Shown here: piece after piece, positions 19,498 to 30,349 of the stretch
How the letters are laid out: the number at the start of each line of letters is the position of its first letter
Numbering within the stretch: the first letter of the stretch is position 1
Source of the DNA: Aquibacillus rhizosphaerae
GTDB taxonomy: Bacteria; Bacillota; Bacilli; Bacillales; Amphibacillaceae
Direction of reading: 5' to 3'
Assembly: GCF_030282825.1 (NCBI RefSeq)
Contig: NZ_JASTZU010000038.1
Span: 1-64,000, forward strand
DNA: 64,000 nt
Notes under the pieces: model-generated
What the model saw: only the letters and a program-made list of their open reading frames with translations
What the model was told of the DNA's origin: nothing
Databases searched by the model: none
Position numbers and translations under genes: made by a program

Positions 19498-19542
19498 CCA
19501 CTTTCTTTTTTCATCTTACCACAATCCCCCACCTTTCACCAC
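19498..19542 (-). promoter_or_regulatory. MraZ-box direct repeats upstream of mraZ
   Basis: On the minus strand GTGG occurs at 19539-19542, 19529-19532 and 19519-19522, each 10 bp apart, and a fourth copy at 19498-19501. Known MraZ operators are short G-rich direct repeats with one-helical-turn spacing next to the mraZ promoter, so autoregulation is likely. The exact -10 and -35 could not be settled. Confidence 0.65.
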
Positions 19543-19621
19543 TCATTTTTGATTATTTTAAGTAAAGGTCGTTACTTCTTACTTTAAAGCTTCTTTTCAT
19601 CTAAAAAATTAAAATTCCACA

Positions 19622-19662
19622 CAAAAAAACGCCCTGCTGAATTGCTTCAGACAGAGCGTTTT
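19622..19662 (-). terminator. Terminator of bshC
   Basis: On the minus strand arms AACGCTCTG-T-CTGA and TCAGCAGGGCGTT (one bulge) enclose a short loop and are followed by TTTTTTT. It separates bshC from the dcw operon. Confidence 0.8.
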
Positions 19663-19693
19663 AGTCTAGCATTAACCGTAATCTACTAAAAAA

Positions 19694-19707
19694 GTGGTGA
19701 AAGGTGG
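19694..19707 (+). repeat. Exact inverted copy of the MraZ-box core
   Basis: GTGGTGAAAGGTGG on the plus strand is identical to the 14 nt at 19529-19542 on the minus strand. It lies just past the bshC stop, on the other side of the bshC terminator, with no plus-strand gene to serve. Confidence 0.6.
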
Positions 19708-19725
19708 AGGAATAATTAAAAAGGA

Positions 19726-21351
19726 TTACAAATAAATAATATAATGGTCACTTTTATATTGGTACTCTTGATTCACCAAGTCACCAATTAAATCTAGTCC
19801 ATAATTATTAATAAATGGAATGATATTCCAACACCTTTCCTGTAATCCACCCTCTGGTTGTAAGTTTATTTGGATTGTATTAAAATCCTGTAACACTTTA
19901 TGATTTTTATCCTTTAAGGATTTGACTACTGATTCTTGCAAGAATTCAACATGTTCTTGTATGTAGAAAAGATTTTTTTCAGCCAAACCATTTAAATCTG
20001 GACTTATTGATCCTGCTAAATCTCTTAAAGGCTTATGAGCAAGCTTTATCGCAGTTTGGACTTGTTCTGTTAACTCATCAATAGCTGGATATGTTTGCTT
20101 CAGTAACCAATTCCCTTTCTCTAGATTAACTCCACTATTTACCGCTTTTGTGGCGTTTAATGATAGAAGCCTTAATTTCTTTTCAACCTTGCGATCAACT
20201 AATGTAAAAGACAACCTGGGCAGTACAGGAGGCATTTTAATTTGCATCGCATGAAAGACGGGTTTTAATAATGACCAATACCCTACCTCACCATGTCCAC
20301 CCAAGAAAGCTAAGCTAGGAAACAACAACTCTTGCATAGCGGGGCGTGTAACCACATTGTTACTTAGTAATTCAGGTGAACTTTCTGCTATCTGTAACAG
20401 TTCCTCTGTACTAAAACTACATTGGTTTTGTTTACCTATCCACTGACCATCCTCTGTTCTAACTAGCAATACACGTTCACCATTCATATGATAAAATAGA
20501 TGAGCATCATTTTCATCGACATCTACAGATATAGAATATCCATCTTGTCTTAGTTCCTGTAAAACTCTATGTACTCCTTCACTTATTTCTAGCTGTTTTT
20601 TAATTAAACTGCAAAAAAACTCACTTTCTGCTTTTCTAACCAAGGAATTATCAGAATCAATTAAAACGATACCCTCGTCTTTGAAAAGTTTTAGTACAAT
20701 CCTCGCAAAAAAATCAACATAACTATCAGCTCGATCTAATTCTTCTTCCACCAATTTGTAGATTGAATTCGTGTATTCTGTTTCATTCAATCCTCTAAAA
20801 ACTGAATGCAACCATTCTGAAGTAATTTCCTTATCTAACTTGACGGATGATACCGGCTTTTTTTCATTGATACGATGGTTGATTTTAACTTTTTCCATAT
20901 TCTGTCCATTTTGCATCATAATGTGATTTATTTCAGCAAAATCATGGTCTTCACCAGCAATCCAGAATACTGGTATAACAGGTATATTTAATTGTTTCTC
21001 TTTCTCTTTTGCAAAGTGAATAATAGAGATAATCTTATGAATTGTATATAAGGGGCCAGTTAATAAACCAGCTTGTTGACCACCAATTACAACGACACTT
21101 TTTTCATCTTTTAAACGTTCTATATTATGTAGTGTTGTTTCTTTGGCACCCCAGCCTTCATTTAAAACTTTTAATAAAGAAGCTAATTCATCTCGTTCAA
21201 ATGACCTCTCAGATAAATCAACAACCCGTTGACGATAAGAATCAGAGTCATATGGTAGATAATCAAATTTATTCATGATATTTTCACTAGCTGCATTATA
21301 ATCTTTCATTAATTTACTTTTATTATGTAATGTGATTGGGTCGATCCACAT
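19726..21351 (-). CDS. bshC: Bacillithiol biosynthesis cysteine-adding enzyme BshC
   Basis: BshC adds cysteine to GlcN-malate in the last step of bacillithiol synthesis. The 541-residue product (usual length about 540) has the conserved VVVIGGQQAGLLTGPLYTIHK nucleotide-binding-like segment, VIPVFWIAGEDHDFAEINH, and LPRLSFTLVDRKVEK. AAGGAG lies 7 nt before the ATG. Position between a PanE-like reductase and mraZ is the same as yllA in B. subtilis. Confidence 0.95.
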   Translation of the reverse strand: MWIDPITLHNKSKLMKDYNAASENIMNKFDYLPYDSDSYRQRVVDLSERSFERDELASLLKVLNEGWGAKETTLHNIERLKDEKSVVVIGGQQAGLLTGPLYTIHKIISIIHFAKEKEKQLNIPVIPVFWIAGEDHDFAEINHIMMQNGQNMEKVKINHRINEKKPVSSVKLDKEITSEWLHSVFRGLNETEYTNSIYKLVEEELDRADSYVDFFARIVLKLFKDEGIVLIDSDNSLVRKAESEFFCSLIKKQLEISEGVHRVLQELRQDGYSISVDVDENDAHLFYHMNGERVLLVRTEDGQWIGKQNQCSFSTEELLQIAESSPELLSNNVVTRPAMQELLFPSLAFLGGHGEVGYWSLLKPVFHAMQIKMPPVLPRLSFTLVDRKVEKKLRLLSLNATKAVNSGVNLEKGNWLLKQTYPAIDELTEQVQTAIKLAHKPLRDLAGSISPDLNGLAEKNLFYIQEHVEFLQESVVKSLKDKNHKVLQDFNTIQINLQPEGGLQERCWNIIPFINNYGLDLIGDLVNQEYQYKSDHYIIYL

Positions 21352-21660
21352 GGATTACCTTCTCCTTTTATCTAGGCACTATTTATTCCACATTAGCAGA
21401 ATACTACTCTGGATGCTTAAAGTTGTCATGTTGACATGCACACACTTTCAGGCACTCGGAATATTCGCGTAGCCTCGTTTAATTTAGGTACTAGTCATAT
21501 TTTACATAATTGTCAGATTAATTTCACATATTATGTTTATATACATCTTACTATTATTGCTAGTCTTCTTTATAAATAAGACAAATAAATTAGAAGAATA
21601 AGGCGTTTCAATAAAATAGTTACTTTTTTCTATGTTTCATTTGAAAAATCTAGTATAAAT
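21352..21660. other. Intergenic region, bshC upstream
   Basis: About 310 bp between the PanE-like gene stop and the bshC start. It is AT-rich; I found no coding frame, strong hairpin or clear promoter. Confidence 0.5.
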
Positions 21661-22527
21661 TTAATCCTTTGTTAGTGCAACAACAGTTTCATACACAAAG
21701 TTTAAATAAGGTAGATCAACACTAGCATGATTTATCAAATAACCCACTATACCTTCAATTTCTGTTATTCTTCCGTTTTGGATATCTATTTTCATCGATG
21801 AATCATTGTCTTTTGTTTTTTTAATAACTGCAAATACATTATCCCATTCTTTGACTGGATTTAATCCCAAAACACCTGATGCTTCATCACATATTTTTTT
21901 GGCTATTCGTTTAAAATTTGGATTGGATAACAGTTGACCATTTTTCACTTGAAGTATCCCTGTTAACGGATTAACCACTGCATTAATTATTAGTTTTTTT
22001 GCTAGAATCGGATGCCATTCTTTTTCAAACACAACAGGAAAGTTCTTACCATTTAACGTAGAGCATAATGCTTCAACGTTATCGTTGTACCCTTTTAACA
22101 TTGCAAGATTCACTTTCCCCTTGCCTGTATGAAGGACAGTATAATTGTTTTTTCTAATTGCACCATGTTCACAAGTACCAACAATTATGTCTTGTTCTAA
22201 TTTACATGCAGCAATCATATCAAGATGGCCCATACCATTCTGTAAAAATACAATAGGTGATCGAATTTTTTTTATTAATGGTAATAACTCGTTTAAATGA
22301 TATTGTTTTACACATACGAAAAATATGTCCGATTTCTCCCACTCACCTATTAATAAGGACTTCACTGGAGCAGAAAAATTTTCGCCTTGCAAAATCACTC
22401 CATGTTTATGGATTTCTTGTTTTTGTAATTTGCGCCTAACATAAATAGTAGTATCATGGCCAAGCAATGATACATGCGCACCAACTAACATTCCAATTGC
22501 TCCCCCACCTATGACACCTATTTTCAT
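21661..22527 (-). CDS. 2-dehydropantoate 2-reductase family protein (YlbQ/PanE-like)
   Basis: Ketopantoate reductases use NADPH to make pantoate for coenzyme A. The 288-residue protein begins with the Rossmann motif IGVIGGGAIGMLVGAHVSLLGHD and contains KKLIINAVVNPLTGIL, with the catalytic lysine expected in this segment, and a late Ser/Asp segment. The ATG at 22527 has GAGGTGG 6 nt upstream. Bacilli usually have a second such gene beside panBC, so this locus copy may have another substrate. Confidence 0.85.
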   Translation of the reverse strand: MKIGVIGGGAIGMLVGAHVSLLGHDTTIYVRRKLQKQEIHKHGVILQGENFSAPVKSLLIGEWEKSDIFFVCVKQYHLNELLPLIKKIRSPIVFLQNGMGHLDMIAACKLEQDIIVGTCEHGAIRKNNYTVLHTGKGKVNLAMLKGYNDNVEALCSTLNGKNFPVVFEKEWHPILAKKLIINAVVNPLTGILQVKNGQLLSNPNFKRIAKKICDEASGVLGLNPVKEWDNVFAVIKKTKDNDSSMKIDIQNGRITEIEGIVGYLINHASVDLPYLNFVYETVVALTKD

Positions 22528-22840
22528 TTGTACCACCTCAACTTGACTTGAACACACTATTAATACAAATAATAAAACACGAGTAAAATTACTGTTTCAA
22601 CTATACAAATAGCAATCACATTTTAACTGACCTGACTTTTATAGAGTAGAACTAAATCCCTTAAAAATCAATAAAGTTAACTCACAAAAATCATGTGATA
22701 AAGTTTACTTCCTATCTACTACCATTATTCTCCTTCAAGACATCGGACTAATATTATTAATATCCAGGAATCATTTTTACACAATCACATTAGAAATATT
22801 AAAGATTGTCTGCATACTCATATAAAATCTTTAAAAGCTA
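22528..22840. other. Intergenic region between gerR terminator and panE-like gene
   Basis: About 310 bp of AT-rich DNA. No ORF, stable hairpin or repeat copy was recognised. Confidence 0.45.
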
Positions 22841-22883
22841 AAAAACAACCCTTGCCGACTCTACAACGCAGTCATCAAGGGTT
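22841..22883 (-). terminator. Terminator of gerR
   Basis: On the minus strand AACCCTTGATGACT pairs with AGTCGGCAAGGGTT (two mismatches), then GTTTTTT. It begins about 20 bp after the gerR stop. Confidence 0.75.
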
Positions 22884-22900
22884 ATCTTGCTCTTATCATA

Positions 22901-23395
22901 TTATTCCATTAATGTTTTATTCTTATCATCGTTTTCCATCAAACGCCACAATTGCCCCATCTCTCGCCATGCATCCTCGTATCGCTTAATTTGATTCTTT
23001 AACTCACTAATTTCTTCTTTTAACATGAGTAATTGTTCATTATCAGAATTATCCTTTTGCTCACTTGCGTAAGTAACTTTCATTTGTTCTAATAAAGAAA
23101 TTGCAGCGTCAAGCGCTCCCTCTTCATGTTTATCATCTATTGCAAGGAATTGATTTAATGATGAATCCACTTGTTGTTTTTTATCTTTCTTAGCCATGTT
23201 AATGGCCTTTTGGTACTGCTTTCGAATGGAAGCATTCCACCTAAATCCGCAAGCCGCAGGTGTTCTCGATAATCGTTTTCCAACCTCTCGAAATGCTTCT
23301 AGTTGAGTTTTTCCTTCTCGAATATATCGTAATACTGTTTCAGCAAGCAAGACGTCTTCATCTTGCCCCCATGCATCTTGTCTCGTATTATTCAT
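22901..23395 (-). CDS. gerR: RsfA-family sporulation transcription factor (GerR/YlbO)
   Basis: GerR is a mother-cell transcription factor that shuts off some sigma-E genes late in sporulation. The 164-residue sequence starts with a Myb/SANT-like helix-turn-helix ([18 protein letters not shown] ... [20 protein letters not shown]) and ends in a coiled coil (about 115-150). Synteny next to rpmF is as in B. subtilis ylbO; the paralogue RsfA has the same architecture, so the exact orthology rests on position. Confidence 0.88.
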   Translation of the reverse strand: MNNTRQDAWGQDEDVLLAETVLRYIREGKTQLEAFREVGKRLSRTPAACGFRWNASIRKQYQKAINMAKKDKKQQVDSSLNQFLAIDDKHEEGALDAAISLLEQMKVTYASEQKDNSDNEQLLMLKEEISELKNQIKRYEDAWREMGQLWRLMENDDKNKTLME

Positions 23396-23572
23396 TACAC
23401 CCCTCCTCTATAAATCGTTTGCTATCAATGTATGCAAACGATAGGAGTGATAGAATAAATCTTTTCTATATTTTCAAATATTTTTCCTTATTAGCATGAC
23501 TATTACCCATCAGTAATAGCTCGAATCAAATAGAATGGAACTAACTTCTATTAACAATGTCCCCACAGCATT

Positions 23573-23690
23573 GATAGGATATAGATTACTCTTAATCACC
23601 CTAGGGTAATTAAGTACATCTATCCGGGGCTGGTTACCACAAAGATGTACGTCTCAAGACCTCAGGTGGGGGAGGAACTGGAGCTGAACG
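23573..23690. repeat. Dispersed intergenic repeat, copy A
   Basis: Contains CTAGGGTAATTAAG at 23601, GGGCTGGTTACCACAAAGAT at 23627, and AAGACCTCAGGTGGGG. Copy B at 34732 shares the CTAGGG core and CCACAAAGATGT in the same order; copy C at 57763 shares the core. It sits between the rpmF terminator and gerR. Confidence 0.55.
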
Positions 23691-23746
23691 TAGCACAAGA
23701 TAATATTCACTTACCCAAAGGATAACAAATATATAATTTCCTAGAA

Positions 23747-23787
23747 TATCAAAAAGGTGACTGAGTAAACAGTCACCTTTTTGATAT
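23747..23787 (-). terminator. Terminator of rpmF (ylbN-rpmF unit)
   Basis: An 18-bp perfect inverted repeat (23747-23764 with 23770-23787) with the core AAAAAGGTGACTG and a T-run inside the outer arms. It works on both strands, but only the minus strand has a gene upstream. Confidence 0.85.
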
Positions 23788-23857
23788 TCGTATATGTCAT
23801 TGAGTCTGTCTAATAATTAGAATGATACATTGTAATTATCAACAGGTCTATTTAGAC

Positions 23858-24031
23858 TTATTGTTCAACCACTTGTTTACCATCGTATTGTCCACAAGAT
23901 TTGCAAACATGGTGTGGCTTTGTATATTCACCACAATTTGAACATTCAATCATACCTGGCACGTGTAACTTTTTATGCGTACGACGTTGGTTTTTTACTT
24001 TTTTAGAAGTTTTTCTTTTTGGTACTGCCAT
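23858..24031 (-). CDS. rpmF: 50S ribosomal protein L32
   Basis: A 57-residue basic protein starting [20 protein letters not shown], with a zinc ribbon formed by Cys30, Cys33, Cys43 and Cys46 (CSNC ... CKSC). All four cysteines are present, so this is the zinc-binding form. GGAGGTG precedes the ATG. It follows ylbN by 235 bp, as in most Firmicutes, and ends at a strong terminator. Confidence 0.97.
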   Translation of the reverse strand: MAVPKRKTSKKVKNQRRTHKKLHVPGMIECSNCGEYTKPHHVCKSCGQYDGKQVVEQ

Positions 24032-24266
24032 GTCTTACACCTCCTTCACACATGAACCGAAAATCTTTCCTTATCCTAATCCTGCAGATCAGTTCGACAT
24101 TGCCAAAATCCATCTATAAAATAACTTTTATAGTTTTGCACTAAGTAATCTCAGGATGCAAAGTAATAATAATGGGTTATATAATTTACACCCAGTAGGA
24201 CGTGGCATTCTCAGTCGAATATCTTTAAAAATAAGGTAACCGTGCAGTGTCTTCTACCACTTAACG

Positions 24267-24797
24267 TTAACGATTTTCTTCTTCATCGTTATCTTCTAAT
24301 AATGATTGCAATTTTTGTAGGCGTGGGTCAATTTTGTTATCTGTATTATTACCTGAAGTTAATTCCCAGCCTTCTCCCTCTGTTAATGCATTTTCTTGAA
24401 CTTCCTTATCCTCAGAAAACACTCTAAAAGGCACTTCCAATAAAACATTTTCCTTTATATAAGGAGTTAAGTCAAGCATTTCTCCATCTACAGGATGAAT
24501 TTCTGATTCATCTTCTTCCGTGTAGTGGGAAGATGTAGAGAAAATTTCCATTGCATCAACATGAAAAGAGTAATTCACATCTACAAGTGTTCTTGCGCAA
24601 GGCAAGATCATTGTACCTTCTATAGAGAAATTAAATGTGATTTGATTACCTTGCATTGTTGCAGAGCCTTTCACTAAAACGGGGTCAATTTTTCTAATGT
24701 CATTATTCATATCTACTAATTCAGAAACGTCAACATAATCTTCAAAATCTAATGGTTCTGAACCAGCGATTATTAATTTTTGTACAGAAAATTTCAT
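24267..24797 (-). CDS. ylbN: DUF177 protein YlbN (YceD family)
   Basis: YceD/DUF177 proteins are encoded next to rpmF across bacteria and are linked to 23S rRNA accumulation. The 176-residue product has the family core GTMILPCARTLVDVNYSFHV and DLTPYIKENVLLEVPFRV, with one Cys in place of the usual pair, and a very acidic C-terminus (DNDEEENR). The ATG at 24797 has GAGGTGG upstream; an in-frame ATG at 24818 is less likely. Confidence 0.88.
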   Translation of the reverse strand: MKFSVQKLIIAGSEPLDFEDYVDVSELVDMNNDIRKIDPVLVKGSATMQGNQITFNFSIEGTMILPCARTLVDVNYSFHVDAMEIFSTSSHYTEEDESEIHPVDGEMLDLTPYIKENVLLEVPFRVFSEDKEVQENALTEGEGWELTSGNNTDNKIDPRLQKLQSLLEDNDEEENR

Positions 24798-25108
24798 TTT
24801 TACCACCTCAAGGCACAAAGGTTATTTTAAAAGGAATTTAACTATTTGTCAATATTTTTTCTTTACAGACAGATATTTATCCATATAAAATAAATTTTAT
24901 TTTATTCAATATGAATCTTAGCCTAACATATATAGCTAACTCAATCAATAATACTTGCATAAGATAGACCACTCTTGTTTTTTAGAAAAATTCGGTAATT
25001 ACATACTTACTACTACATCCAATAACTATTGAAGTCATAGTATATATGCTTAATTAATGAAGATAACTGTGTTAAACTAACAAAAATACTAATAAGGGGT
25101 TGTTAACC
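24798..25108. other. Divergent intergenic region ylbN / tmcAL
   Basis: About 310 bp, very AT-rich, holding both divergent promoters. No clear consensus promoter, hairpin or small ORF could be fixed. Confidence 0.4.
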
Positions 25109-26323
25109 ATGAAAGCCTGTGGATTAATCGTTGAATATAACCCATATCATAATGGACATCAATATCATTTAGAACAATCCAAACAAATTACCGCAGCAGA
25201 TTGCACGATTGCTGTCATGAGTGGCAACTTCCTACAACGGGGTGAACCTGCTATCATTGACAAATTTAGCAGAGCTAAGATTGCTATTGAGCAAGGAGTC
25301 GATCTTGTTGTAGAATTGCCTTTTGTTTACGCTGTTCAAAATAGTGATTTATTTTCACGTGGAGCTGTACTGACACTAGGTGCACTGAATGCTTCAACAC
25401 TTTGTTTTGGTAGCGAACATGGTGAAATTCATACGTTTATAGAAGCTTTCGACCTTTACCAAAATAATCAGGAAGAGTATACTCGTGTGTTAAAAGACAA
25501 CCTGTCTACCGGGCTTTCTTTTCCCGAAGCCAGTAAATATGCTTATGCTTCAATTGGATTAACGACAGGAAACGTAGATTTATCTCAACCAAATAATATA
25601 CTTGGATTTAGTTATGTTAAGAGCATTTTTAGCACCAATCAATCCATTAAACCAATAACAATTAAAAGGCATAAAAATAGTTTCCATCAACAGGACATTA
25701 CACATCCTATTGCGAGTGCAACAAGTATTCGTAAAGAGTTGTTAGCTTCTGATCAAATAAGTAAGTTAGCTGAATCCACATTGCCTGAAACAACAAAAAA
25801 AGAATTAACAAATTATTATAAACATACTGGTATCTGGCATCATTGGGAGCAATATTTTTCTATATTACAATATCGGGTACTGACAATGACCGATAAAGAA
25901 CTAGGAAACATTCACGGAGTCGAAGAAGGGCTAGAAAATCGTTTAAAACGTACCGCTTCAAAAGTAACTAGTTTCGTATCATGGATGGAACAATTAAAAA
26001 CAAAACGATACACATGGACAAGATTACAACGTGTATTTGTTCATATCTTAACCAACACTACTAAAGAAACTATTAAACATCTTTCCCAAAACACCCACCT
26101 CCCATATATTAGGTTGCTAGGAATGTCAGAACAAGGTCAAGCATACTTAAAAGAAATTAAAAGTAAAAGAGAAACCCCTATTATTACAGGATTCAAGAAA
26201 AACTTTCACCCCATGTTAGATGCCGATGAACGGGCTACAGATGCTTTCTATAGTGTACTCGAACCGGGACAAAGAATACGTTTAAGAAAACAAGAATTTG
26301 AACCACCAATCATCCATTTTTAA
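25109..26323 (+). CDS. tmcAL: tRNA(Met) cytidine acetate ligase TmcAL (YlbM)
   Basis: TmcAL activates acetate with ATP and makes N4-acetylcytidine at the wobble base of elongator tRNA-Met. The 404-residue protein opens with the nucleotidyltransferase segment LIVEYNPYHNGHQYH (HxGH-type motif), then VMSGNFLQRGEPAIIDKFSR and ELPFVYAVQNSDLF. The ATG at 25109 has AAGGGG upstream; a TTG at 25100 is also in frame. It runs opposite to ylbN and convergent to ylbL, the same arrangement as in B. subtilis. Confidence 0.94.
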   Translation: MKACGLIVEYNPYHNGHQYHLEQSKQITAADCTIAVMSGNFLQRGEPAIIDKFSRAKIAIEQGVDLVVELPFVYAVQNSDLFSRGAVLTLGALNASTLCFGSEHGEIHTFIEAFDLYQNNQEEYTRVLKDNLSTGLSFPEASKYAYASIGLTTGNVDLSQPNNILGFSYVKSIFSTNQSIKPITIKRHKNSFHQQDITHPIASATSIRKELLASDQISKLAESTLPETTKKELTNYYKHTGIWHHWEQYFSILQYRVLTMTDKELGNIHGVEEGLENRLKRTASKVTSFVSWMEQLKTKRYTWTRLQRVFVHILTNTTKETIKHLSQNTHLPYIRLLGMSEQGQAYLKEIKSKRETPIITGFKKNFHPMLDADERATDAFYSVLEPGQRIRLRKQEFEPPIIHF

Positions 26324-26406
26324 CTAAGCATGGACATTTCCCGAAGCAAAGACTAATGACCTTTTCTAGTTTTCATCTACATCAATAGTATTTTAACCAA
26401 ACAACT

Positions 26407-26444
26407 AAAAAGAGAACTCACCTGGACTCATGAGTTCTCTTTTT
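26407..26444. terminator. Bidirectional terminator between tmcAL and ylbL
   Basis: AAAAGAGAACTCA (26407-26419) pairs with TGAGTTCTCTTTT; T-runs occur on both strands, serving the two convergent genes. Confidence 0.85.
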
Positions 26445-26446
26445 CT

Positions 26447-27466
26447 TTATCTTTGTTCTAAATTTTGTAGATAAGTTAATGCATCTTTAAATGTATTTAC
26501 AGGTACTATTTTCATATCTGTACCGATTTCTTCTGCTGTATCTTTAGCTACTTGATAATTCGAGTTTTCTGCGCCATTTTCATTTGGGGCAAAGAAAATA
26601 TCACAGCCCTCACTATCAGCAGCGATAACTTTTTTATCTATTCCTCCTATCCTACCAACTTGACCTTGATAGTTCAATTCACCAGTACCAGCTATTTGAT
26701 AACCTCTTGTAATATCTTCTTCCGTTAATTGATCATATATCTCTAAGGAAAACATTAACCCAGCACTAGGCCCTCCGATATTCCCACTCGCAAATTCAAC
26801 TTCTGGATCAACAGTTACATTACGATTTGTAACTATTTGAATTCCTACACCTACTTTTTCATCTCCAGGAAATGCTTCTAAAGCAATTTCTTCTGTTAAC
26901 TCTTCTTCTTCTCTCTCAACTGTAACAGATATGGTTGTCCCTGGTTGTTTGGAAGAGACATAGTTGATAAGTTCGTCTGTTTGAATGATAGGCAAATCAT
27001 CTATGGATAGAATCTTGTCTCCTGTTTCAAGGATGCCATATGCAGGCATGTTTTCTATTACAGAAACTACATATACTCCTTCATACTCTATATCTATATC
27101 TTTGTTAGCATTCTCATATGCTACTACTGTAGAAGCCTCTTGTGAGCTTTCCATCATTTGTAACTGTGCTTGGAAATATTCGTCCTGGCTAATACCCTCT
27201 GGAAAAACTTCATCCAATGGGAGAATTTCCTGATGTGGCATAATCGACGCTAAGACATATTGAAATGGAGTTGCCTGGCCACCCCTAACAGTCACTAGAT
27301 GCATATCCCCTTCACTTTCAAACCCTCCGTTTACTTGTACAACGGGGTTAAGTGCATCTGCCCCTCCCGGTTTATATATATAATAAGGAAGCCGGTAACC
27401 TACAAAAAATGTAGTTAATACAATAATAATTAAAGTAATAATAAAGCCGCGACGATTAAACCTCAT
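26447..27466 (-). CDS. ylbL: PDZ-Lon-like membrane protease YlbL (DdcP)
   Basis: In B. subtilis this membrane protease (DdcP) helps degrade the SOS division inhibitor YneA. The 339-residue product has an N-terminal membrane anchor (about 7-25), a PDZ domain (YVVSVIENMPAYGILETGD ... PIIQTDELINYV), and a C-terminal Lon S16 domain with the catalytic Ser in GGPSAGLMFSLE and Lys in IGGIDKKVIAA. Both residues are intact. AGGAGA precedes the ATG. Confidence 0.93.
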   Translation of the reverse strand: MRFNRRGFIITLIIIVLTTFFVGYRLPYYIYKPGGADALNPVVQVNGGFESEGDMHLVTVRGGQATPFQYVLASIMPHQEILPLDEVFPEGISQDEYFQAQLQMMESSQEASTVVAYENANKDIDIEYEGVYVVSVIENMPAYGILETGDKILSIDDLPIIQTDELINYVSSKQPGTTISVTVEREEEELTEEIALEAFPGDEKVGVGIQIVTNRNVTVDPEVEFASGNIGGPSAGLMFSLEIYDQLTEEDITRGYQIAGTGELNYQGQVGRIGGIDKKVIAADSEGCDIFFAPNENGAENSNYQVAKDTAEEIGTDMKIVPVNTFKDALTYLQNLEQR

Positions 27467-27877
27467 TTACTTTCTCCTTTCATTCTTGGTGCTATAAATT
27501 CTTTTGTAGTTACATCAATTTACCACACAACTACATTTATTTACACTTGAAAATCAACTTAAAACAGAATCAATGCTACTTCTGTTTCATCATACTCTGA
27601 TTGCCTTTTTTATATAAGCAACCTATTTTTATCATATTATGGCATAAACAAACCATCTATAAGCGTATATTGATATAGGATCGCTTGTACAAAACGCAAC
27701 TATCCACATTCTACTATTATCAAAATAATAAGTACAGAATTTAACAGTTATCACGGTGTAACCATCCATCCGTATTTATTTACGATATATCATACCGATT
27801 ACACCAACGAAACATCAGTACGAGCAAATTGCTCTCTGATTTATGTTTTATTCTATGTTCTAGGGAGGCTCGCAAAA
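27467..27877. other. Divergent intergenic region ylbL / ylbJ
   Basis: 410 bp without a coding frame. A CATACCGAT near 27790, about 14 bp after a TATT, is a weak sigma-E-like match for ylbJ, which is sigma-E dependent in B. subtilis. Nothing else stands out. Confidence 0.35.
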
Positions 27878-29095
27878 TTGAAAGCAAAGTTTAAATCACT
27901 CAGTTTAGCAGGCATTGCGATTTTCATTGCTGTTGCACTTATAAATTTTCCAGGGGAAGTGCTTAAAGCTAGTGAACGGGGATTAGATATGTGGTGGGGA
28001 ACGGTTTTTCCTTCATTACTCCCATTCTTTATAACTGCTGAATTGCTTATAGGTTTTGGAGTCGTTCGATTCATTGGTGTTCTTTTTGAACCGATCATGA
28101 AACCGCTTTTCAATGTACCAGGAGTTGGTGGATTTGTTTGGGCGATGGGAATGGCTAGTGGTTATCCATCAGGAGCAAAATTAACTACTCGATTAAGACA
28201 AGAAAAACAACTTACAAAAATAGAGGCTGAGAGGCTTGTTTCCTTTACCAATGCTTCAAACCCTCTATTTATCATAGGGGCTATTTCAGTGGGGTTTTTT
28301 CACGATGAAAGGTTAGGTATTCTACTTGCTGTATGTCACTATCTTGGGAATGCTTTAGTTGGAATCTGTATGAGGTTTTACGGAATGAATGTACGTGAAG
28401 TGCCGGAACGAAAAAGTAGCAGAATGTCTTTTTACAAAGCATTACAGGAACTTCATAGAACTCGACTAAAAGACAAACGTCCATTTGGAAAGATATTAGG
28501 GGATGCGGTTATAAACTCTGTTCAAACTTTACTTATGATTGGCGGATTCATCATTATGTTCTCCGTGTTCACCAAACTAATATACTTAATTGGTATTGCA
28601 AGTATTTTTGCAAGTGTGTTAGGAATAGGACTCCAATTCCTAGGTATTCCTACTGAGCTAGCTCTTCCAATGTTTTCTGGGTTATTTGAAATAACTCTAG
28701 GATCAAGCCTGATATCACAAGCGGGGATTACAAGCATGTTACCGCAAGCAGTTGTGATTAGTTTTATCCTTGCTTTTAATGGTTTTTCCGTACAAGCACA
28801 AGTTGCTAGTATCATTGCAGAAACAGATATTAGATTTGCTCCCTACTTCTTCGCAAGAATATTACATGGAATATTTGCAAGTATATTGACAATCATTTTC
28901 TTCAAGCCTTTATATCTCGATCACCAAGTAATTAATTTAAACTATGCACCTGTTTTCTCACGAGGGGAAAGCGGATTTTGGACCAATATTAGTCAAGGAT
29001 TACATCTAGTTGGTCCAGTCATTACGTTATTCACATTAGCATTAGCTGCATTCATTTTAACGATTAGAATCACAAATAAAAAAAACTACTTATGA
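27878..29095 (+). CDS. ylbJ: Sporulation membrane protein YlbJ (SpoVV)
   Basis: YlbJ/SpoVV is a mother-cell membrane protein needed to move dipicolinic acid into the forespore. The 405-residue protein has about nine to ten membrane helices and a gate-family pattern: GTVFPSLLPFFITAELL near residue 42 and MGMASGYPSGAKLTTRLR near 96. The start is TTG with GGGAGG 8 nt upstream; no ATG fits better. It is convergent with coaD. Confidence 0.92.
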   Translation: MKAKFKSLSLAGIAIFIAVALINFPGEVLKASERGLDMWWGTVFPSLLPFFITAELLIGFGVVRFIGVLFEPIMKPLFNVPGVGGFVWAMGMASGYPSGAKLTTRLRQEKQLTKIEAERLVSFTNASNPLFIIGAISVGFFHDERLGILLAVCHYLGNALVGICMRFYGMNVREVPERKSSRMSFYKALQELHRTRLKDKRPFGKILGDAVINSVQTLLMIGGFIIMFSVFTKLIYLIGIASIFASVLGIGLQFLGIPTELALPMFSGLFEITLGSSLISQAGITSMLPQAVVISFILAFNGFSVQAQVASIIAETDIRFAPYFFARILHGIFASILTIIFFKPLYLDHQVINLNYAPVFSRGESGFWTNISQGLHLVGPVITLFTLALAAFILTIRITNKKNYL

Positions 29096-29176
29096 ACATG
29101 ATGTAACAAACACGATTCATGATTCATCAGTTTGCTTAAGGTAAAGTAAGACTTGCATAAATCAAAAAGTACAATG

Positions 29177-30250
<1,074 letters not shown>

Positions 30251-30349
30251 AAAACTACACCTCTTATCATTTGTTCGACATTAATCCTACCATAAATTTT
30301 CTGAATCTGGAAATTGAAACAAAAAAATAATCTATGTATATAATTAATC

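Noticed and set aside
24032-24266. Possible leader riboswitch before rpmF
   Set aside because: Only weak hairpins are visible and no known L32 leader pattern could be recognised.
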